Origin: CAWGHZ01 sp963822575
GTDB taxonomy: Bacteria; Pseudomonadota; Alphaproteobacteria; MPNO01; DASWLB01
Direction of reading: 5' to 3'
DNA: 64,000 bases
Assembly (NCBI GenBank): GCA_963822575.1
Contig: CAWGHZ010000005.1
Span: 62,001-126,000 of the forward strand
In this document: positions 60,554 through 64,000 of the stretch, piece by piece
Numbering within the stretch: position 1 is the first letter of the stretch
Layout of the letters: every line of letters begins with the position of its first letter
Translations under genes and position numbers: made by a program
Notes under the pieces: generated by a model
The model's database searches: none
Seen by the model: the letters and a program-made list of their open reading frames with translations, nothing else
What the model was told of the DNA's origin: nothing

Positions 60554-61510
60554 TCAGCGATAATAGCCGTAATAAGCCCCGAACCGCTCGCTACTGCCCC
60601 TCGACTGGGACTTGTTTAGCAAAAGGCTGATGTGCTTGCACGAGGCAATGAGGCCCAGTGCGTTTTCCACCGCCTGCTGCGCCGTCCGCTGAGCCTCGAC
60701 CACGAACAGCGTCTGGCCGACATGGAGCGCCAGGACGCCCGGCACGCTCGACATCAGGACCGGGGGGGAATCGAAGATGATCACGCGGTCGGGGTAGCGG
60801 CGCGCGATGTCCTTGACGAACTGCTCCATCTTGTCGCTGGCCAGAAGTTCGGTCGCCAGATGGTGCTGTCGGCCTGCCGGCAGCAGGACCAGGTTATCGA
60901 GATCGGTGCGAATCAGCACGTCCGAGAGTTCGAGGTCGTCGTCGGCGATCAGGTCGACGAGGCCCTTCTCTCCTTCGATGCCGAGCACGTTCGGCACGTC
61001 GGGCTTGGCGACGTCGGCGTCGATCAGCAGCACCGTCAGGTCGCGCTCGAGCGCGATCGACATGGCGAGGCTCACGGCGCAGAACGTCTTGCCCTCGCCC
61101 GACTTGGCGCTGGTCACCATGATCAGGTTGCCGTTCTCGATGTCGTCCGGCGGGCTCGCGAACGCGTTCAGCAGGAGCGGCCGCTTGATCAGCCGGAACT
61201 CCTCGGCGATCTGCGAGCGTTCCATGTGCGAGGTGACGAGGCCGGAGGCGCGCAGCGCGTCCATGTCGAGCTTGACACGATTGCGGGTGAAACGCCGTCC
61301 CTCCGCCTCGCGCGGTACGGCAGGCGGAGGCGGCGCTTCCATCACGCCGGCGGCGGTCTGCGTGGCCGATGCCGCGTGCTCGACCGGCGCGGCCAGTGCG
61401 TCGGGGTCGGGCTCGTGCCCGCCGTGGCGCGCCAGTCGCTCGGCCGCGCGCTCCACCAGCGAGCGGGTGTGGCCGCCGGGGCTCGTGTCCTTGTCGCGGT
61501 TCGCCGTCAT
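60554..61510 (-). CDS. XrtA-associated bacterial tyrosine kinase
   Basis: A 318-residue cytoplasmic BY-kinase/ParA-like ATPase. Walker A is SAKSGEGKTFCAVSLA near residue 130; Walker A' is VLLIDADVAKPD and Walker B VIIFDSPPVL. The C-terminus RFGAYYGYYR is a Tyr cluster for autophosphorylation, which controls the chain-length protein encoded just upstream. The N-terminal 60 residues are disordered. The gene starts nine bases after the Wzz stop. Confidence 0.9.
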   Translation of the reverse strand: MTANRDKDTSPGGHTRSLVERAAERLARHGGHEPDPDALAAPVEHAASATQTAAGVMEAPPPPAVPREAEGRRFTRNRVKLDMDALRASGLVTSHMERSQIAEEFRLIKRPLLLNAFASPPDDIENGNLIMVTSAKSGEGKTFCAVSLAMSIALERDLTVLLIDADVAKPDVPNVLGIEGEKGLVDLIADDDLELSDVLIRTDLDNLVLLPAGRQHHLATELLASDKMEQFVKDIARRYPDRVIIFDSPPVLMSSVPGVLALHVGQTLFVVEAQRTAQQAVENALGLIASCKHISLLLNKSQSRGSSERFGAYYGYYR

Positions 61511-61519
61511 CGCGCGCCC

Positions 61520-63115
61520 TCAGACCTGGTGCAGCATTTCGACGGCGACCAGGCCGCCGAAGGCGGCGAACAGGCCGGCGCACACCATGAAGAAAAAGAC
61601 CACCTCACGCCGCTCACGCCAGCGGTCGCCGGCCGAAACGATCGCGGTGACGCTGCCGAGTACCGGCAAGTTGAAGGTCGAGCGCAGCGCCTGCACGGTG
61701 GTGAACGAGGAATGGATCTGGCCCATCAGGAAGGCGAAGGCGACGCCGGCGCCGATGCCGGCCGCCAGCACCATGGCCAAGAACAACGGCCGGTTCGGGC
61801 CCGCCGGCTTGGCGGGCAGCAGCGGTGGGTCGATCACGCGGAACTGCACCTTCTGCGCCTTGGTCTCCATGTCGCGCGCCATCTTGGCCGATTCCTGCCG
61901 CTGGCGCAGTTCCTCGTAGCCCCTTTTGATGATGCCGTAGTCGCGATTCAGCTTGGAGAGTTCGGTCTCGACCTGCGGCGCCGTACTGGCAAGGCTCGCC
62001 CACTTGGCGATCTCCTCTTTCTGGCCAACCGTGCGCTGCTGGAGCGCGGCGACCACCGCCTCCTGCTTGACGAGTTGCAGCTTGATCTGCTCGTAGAGCG
62101 GGTTCGGCACCTTGTTGGGCGCGGACGCCGGGACCGCCACGGGCTGGGCCGCGTTCTGCTGGGCGATCTTGGCCTTGGCCTCCTCCTCCTTCTTCTGCTG
62201 CGCCTTCAGCTCGGCGATGCGCTTGCGCGCCATGATCACGTCAGGATGCTTGTCGGTATAGCGCATCAACAAGGCGTCGACGTTCTTTTCCATCTCGTAG
62301 ATGCGGAGATTGAGGTCCGATTCCGGGCCGAACTGTTGCGACGACACCATCGCCATCGACGCCGAATCGGATTTCGGCGACTCGAAGAACTGCGGCACCT
62401 CGGCGAGCTGCTTCTGCAGGGAATCGCGCACCTTGACCGCCTCGTTGACGAACGCTTCGGTGCGCTGCAACTCCCCCTGCACCTGGTTCAAATGCTGGTG
62501 ATAGGTCTGGTCGCCGGGCAGAAGCCCCATGTTCTTCGCCTTGAACTCGGCGATCTTGGCCTCCTGCTCGTTGAGCTGGCGCTCGTAGTCGGCGAGCTGG
62601 TCCTTAAGGAAGCGGCTCGCCGAGTCCATATCCTTGCGGCTCGCGCCCAGATTGCCTTCGACGAAGATCTGCAGCACCGCCTGGACCACCCGCTTGGCGA
62701 TCTGGCGGTCGGTATCAGTGTAGGCGATGCGGAACAGGTTGCGGCCCTGCTGGCGGATGGTCAGCTTCTTGCGCAGGTCATCGAGCAGCGCCTCCTTCTC
62801 CTCCGGCGTGGTGACGCGGAGGTCGAGATCGGTGAGCAGCGCGATCTTCTCCAGGTTGGGCCGGCTGAACAGGGTGCGCTGCATCAGGTCGATCTGCTGG
62901 AACAGGTTCATTTCGACCGCGAGCCCGCGCATGAGGGGACCCAGCATCGTGTCCATGTCGACATATACGCGCGCCGAAGATTCGTAGCGGTCCGGCAGGC
63001 TCGCCACCATGGTCCAGCCTGCGCCGCACAGCAGCCACGCGATGGCGGCTACGTACCAGCGCCGCCGCCAGACGTCGGCGATCGCCGCGACAACCTGTGC
63101 AAAAAGGTCGTTCAT
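61520..63115 (-). CDS. XrtA-associated chain-length determinant (Wzz-like)
   Basis: A 531-residue polysaccharide co-polymerase. Membrane helices are near residues 15-35 (WYVAAIAWLLCGAGWTMVA) and 495-525 (VVFFFMVCAGLFAAFGGLVAV); the large periplasmic part between them has long coiled coils (ASRFLKDQLADYERQLNEQEAK, split here for readability, and ALLMRYTDKHPDVIMARKRI). It sets EPS chain length with the tyrosine kinase. It is first in the visible operon; no export (Wza-like) gene precedes it. Confidence 0.9.
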   Translation of the reverse strand: MNDLFAQVVAAIADVWRRRWYVAAIAWLLCGAGWTMVASLPDRYESSARVYVDMDTMLGPLMRGLAVEMNLFQQIDLMQRTLFSRPNLEKIALLTDLDLRVTTPEEKEALLDDLRKKLTIRQQGRNLFRIAYTDTDRQIAKRVVQAVLQIFVEGNLGASRKDMDSASRFLKDQLADYERQLNEQEAKIAEFKAKNMGLLPGDQTYHQHLNQVQGELQRTEAFVNEAVKVRDSLQKQLAEVPQFFESPKSDSASMAMVSSQQFGPESDLNLRIYEMEKNVDALLMRYTDKHPDVIMARKRIAELKAQQKKEEEAKAKIAQQNAAQPVAVPASAPNKVPNPLYEQIKLQLVKQEAVVAALQQRTVGQKEEIAKWASLASTAPQVETELSKLNRDYGIIKRGYEELRQRQESAKMARDMETKAQKVQFRVIDPPLLPAKPAGPNRPLFLAMVLAAGIGAGVAFAFLMGQIHSSFTTVQALRSTFNLPVLGSVTAIVSAGDRWRERREVVFFFMVCAGLFAAFGGLVAVEMLHQV

Positions 63116-63586
63116 CTCCGCAAGCTACCCCGGTGCCGACGGCTGGCCGACGACGGCGCCTGGCGCTCGTTATCGTAACCGGTCATACGTCTTTCTTTCG
63201 TTGACCACTTCGCGCAAACGCTCGAAACGCCCGATCGTTCACGCCGTTTACCGATTTGCCGACACTCGCCTTCAGTTGTCGAGCCGCGCGCCTCTCGCGG
63301 CACGACCCTAGTTGGCCTCGGTTAAACGGCGGTTACTTCGACGGAGGCAACGGCGTCACGCCGGACGCGCCCTGTCTTCGCGTCGGGCACGACGGTGCGG
63401 CCCGTAAGTGGCCCCAATCGGTGCGACGGACAGTCCGAAGCGCCCCTCATCGATTGCCTCGCACGCCAGCAGTGGCAATCTACTCGACGCCCTGAAGCCC
63501 GGCAAGGGAATCCGGGGCTTCTGTGATGCTTGACACAACCATCCCACATGCCGCTCGCCGGCCACCGAGTGCGCCATTCCGGCCGT
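63116..63586. other. Non-coding gap upstream of the XrtA operon
   Basis: About 470 bases without a supportable gene. It presumably holds the minus-strand promoter of the nine-gene operon, but I can identify no convincing -35/-10 or sigma-54 site in it. An imperfect hairpin (GAAGCCCGG ... CCGGGGCTTC, 63494-63521) could terminate the luciferase-like gene on the minus strand. Confidence 0.5.
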
Positions 63587-64000
63587 TCACACCCGGGCGA
63601 AGACCGCCGCCCAGTCCGCCACCATGCCGCGCTGTCCATAGCGCACGTGGGTCGAGAACTGGGTGAACCCCGCCGCGCGCAGGGCTTGCAGCCGCTCGAC
63701 CAGCTCGGCGGCGGTCGCGGTCATGGTGACGGCCCCGATCAGCGGGGCATCGATCAGATGCGCCTCCTCCGGCCGGACCACCATCAGATGGCCGCGATGG
63801 ACCGAAAGATGGCGGGTTTCCGGGGGTCCGTAGGATTCGTAGAGGGGCCGGAAGGCGGCCAGCCGCTCGGCGATGACGGGCGAAACCGCGTGGCCGGACG
63901 AGCCCTGCGCCGGCTGCTCGGCCAGATCGTGCAGCACGATGGCGGCCGAAGGCCCGGCTTGCGCCTTCGCGCGCGGGCTGTCGGCCGGCTCGCCCTCGGC
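63587..64000 (-). CDS. LLM-class flavin-dependent oxidoreductase, C-terminal part
   Basis: The visible 137 residues run from the window edge (AEGEPADSPRAKAQAGPSAA) to ADWAAVFARV and are the C-terminal part of a luciferase-like monooxygenase (F420- or FMN-dependent). GPPETRHLSVHRGHLMVVRPEE and LQALRAAGFTQFSTHVRYGQ are typical of the last barrel strands and helix. The N-terminal cofactor motifs are outside the window. The end of the gene lies 470 bases from the XrtA operon and is probably unrelated. Confidence 0.68.
   Translation of the reverse strand, partial: AEGEPADSPRAKAQAGPSAAIVLHDLAEQPAQGSSGHAVSPVIAERLAAFRPLYESYGPPETRHLSVHRGHLMVVRPEEAHLIDAPLIGAVTMTATAAELVERLQALRAAGFTQFSTHVRYGQRGMVADWAAVFARV

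Noticed and set aside
63256..63495. A 79-codon frame in the gap before the XrtA operon
   Set aside because: No ribosome site, no recognisable motif, and no G/C third-position bias.
63530..63535. TTGACA resembling a -35 box
   Set aside because: No -10-like hexamer 16-18 bases downstream.

Overview
The window is about 64 kb of GC-rich bacterial chromosome from an alphaproteobacterium, most likely Rhodospirillales-like; this is inferred from gene content, not from any search. The pointers are a CcrM-type GANTC methyltransferase, an exact GTTC-N7-GTTC LexA box, the mutY / dciA / DsbA-like / smc neighbourhood, an F0-only ATP synthase operon with both b' and b subunits, phaAB, and an XrtA (exosortase A) exopolysaccharide cluster. 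I found no tRNA, rRNA, CRISPR array or transposase gene.

Layout. 1-4.0 kb: end of a uracil-DNA glycosylase, an orphan TRAP solute receptor, a soluble lytic transglycosylase and moaB. 4.1-8.2 kb: [NiFe]-hydrogenase maturation operon hypC-SIS-hypD-hypE-hypB, with no hypA, hypF or hydrogenase genes beside it. 8.2-10.6 kb: two TIGR04282/TIGR04283-type sugar transferase genes facing a LexA-box-preceded radical SAM gene. 10.8-18.6 kb: genome maintenance block rnhB, ccrM, mutY (frameshifted), dciA, DsbA-like, smc. 18.6-22.6 kb: an MFS transporter and atpI-B-E-F'-F. 22.6-27.7 kb: a MetE-like gene, phaB, phaA with a palindromic operator, and a ClC channel. 27.9-33.8 kb: a mosaic of small genes, two tandem orphan ABC receptors, CTAG-bounded palindromic repeats, a diiron-type MBL protein, DUF3891, a glutathione S-transferase and DUF4169. 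34-41.4 kb: an AsmA-like giant facing ppk-ppx. 41.5-51.1 kb: an HpnN-like RND protein, CapA, an orphan OmpR regulator, an uncharacterised sigma-54-promoter gene, an L,D-transpeptidase, and an operon of an enolase-superfamily enzyme, DUF296, an Anabaena-sensory-rhodopsin-transducer homologue and an SDR. 51.2-63.1 kb: a nine-gene XrtA/EPS operon on the minus strand. The right edge holds the 3' part of a luciferase-family oxidoreductase.

How the parts work together. The hyp operon supplies most of the Fe(CN)2CO and nickel-insertion machinery for a hydrogenase encoded elsewhere. phaA and phaB make 3-hydroxybutyryl-CoA for polyhydroxybutyrate, and ppk/ppx make and degrade polyphosphate, so storage polymers are a theme. 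The XrtA operon combines chain-length control, a tyrosine kinase, an outer-membrane barrel, an ATPase, a deacetylase, a FemAB-like transferase, a glycosyltransferase, an exosortase-EpsI fusion and an amidotransferase, pointing to EPS production coupled to PEP-CTERM protein sorting. No PEP-CTERM substrate or polysaccharide export gene is inside the window.

Two things deserve special attention. First, five otherwise intact genes (mutY, a DUF1328 gene, the AsmA-like gene, ppx, an SDR) each carry exactly one extra base, which looks more like systematic base-calling error than decay. Second, two near-perfect sigma-54 (-24/-12) promoters were found: one before an uncharacterised 319-residue protein, the other before a 33-codon minus-strand frame that ends at a strong hairpin, a candidate unannotated small protein or regulatory RNA.
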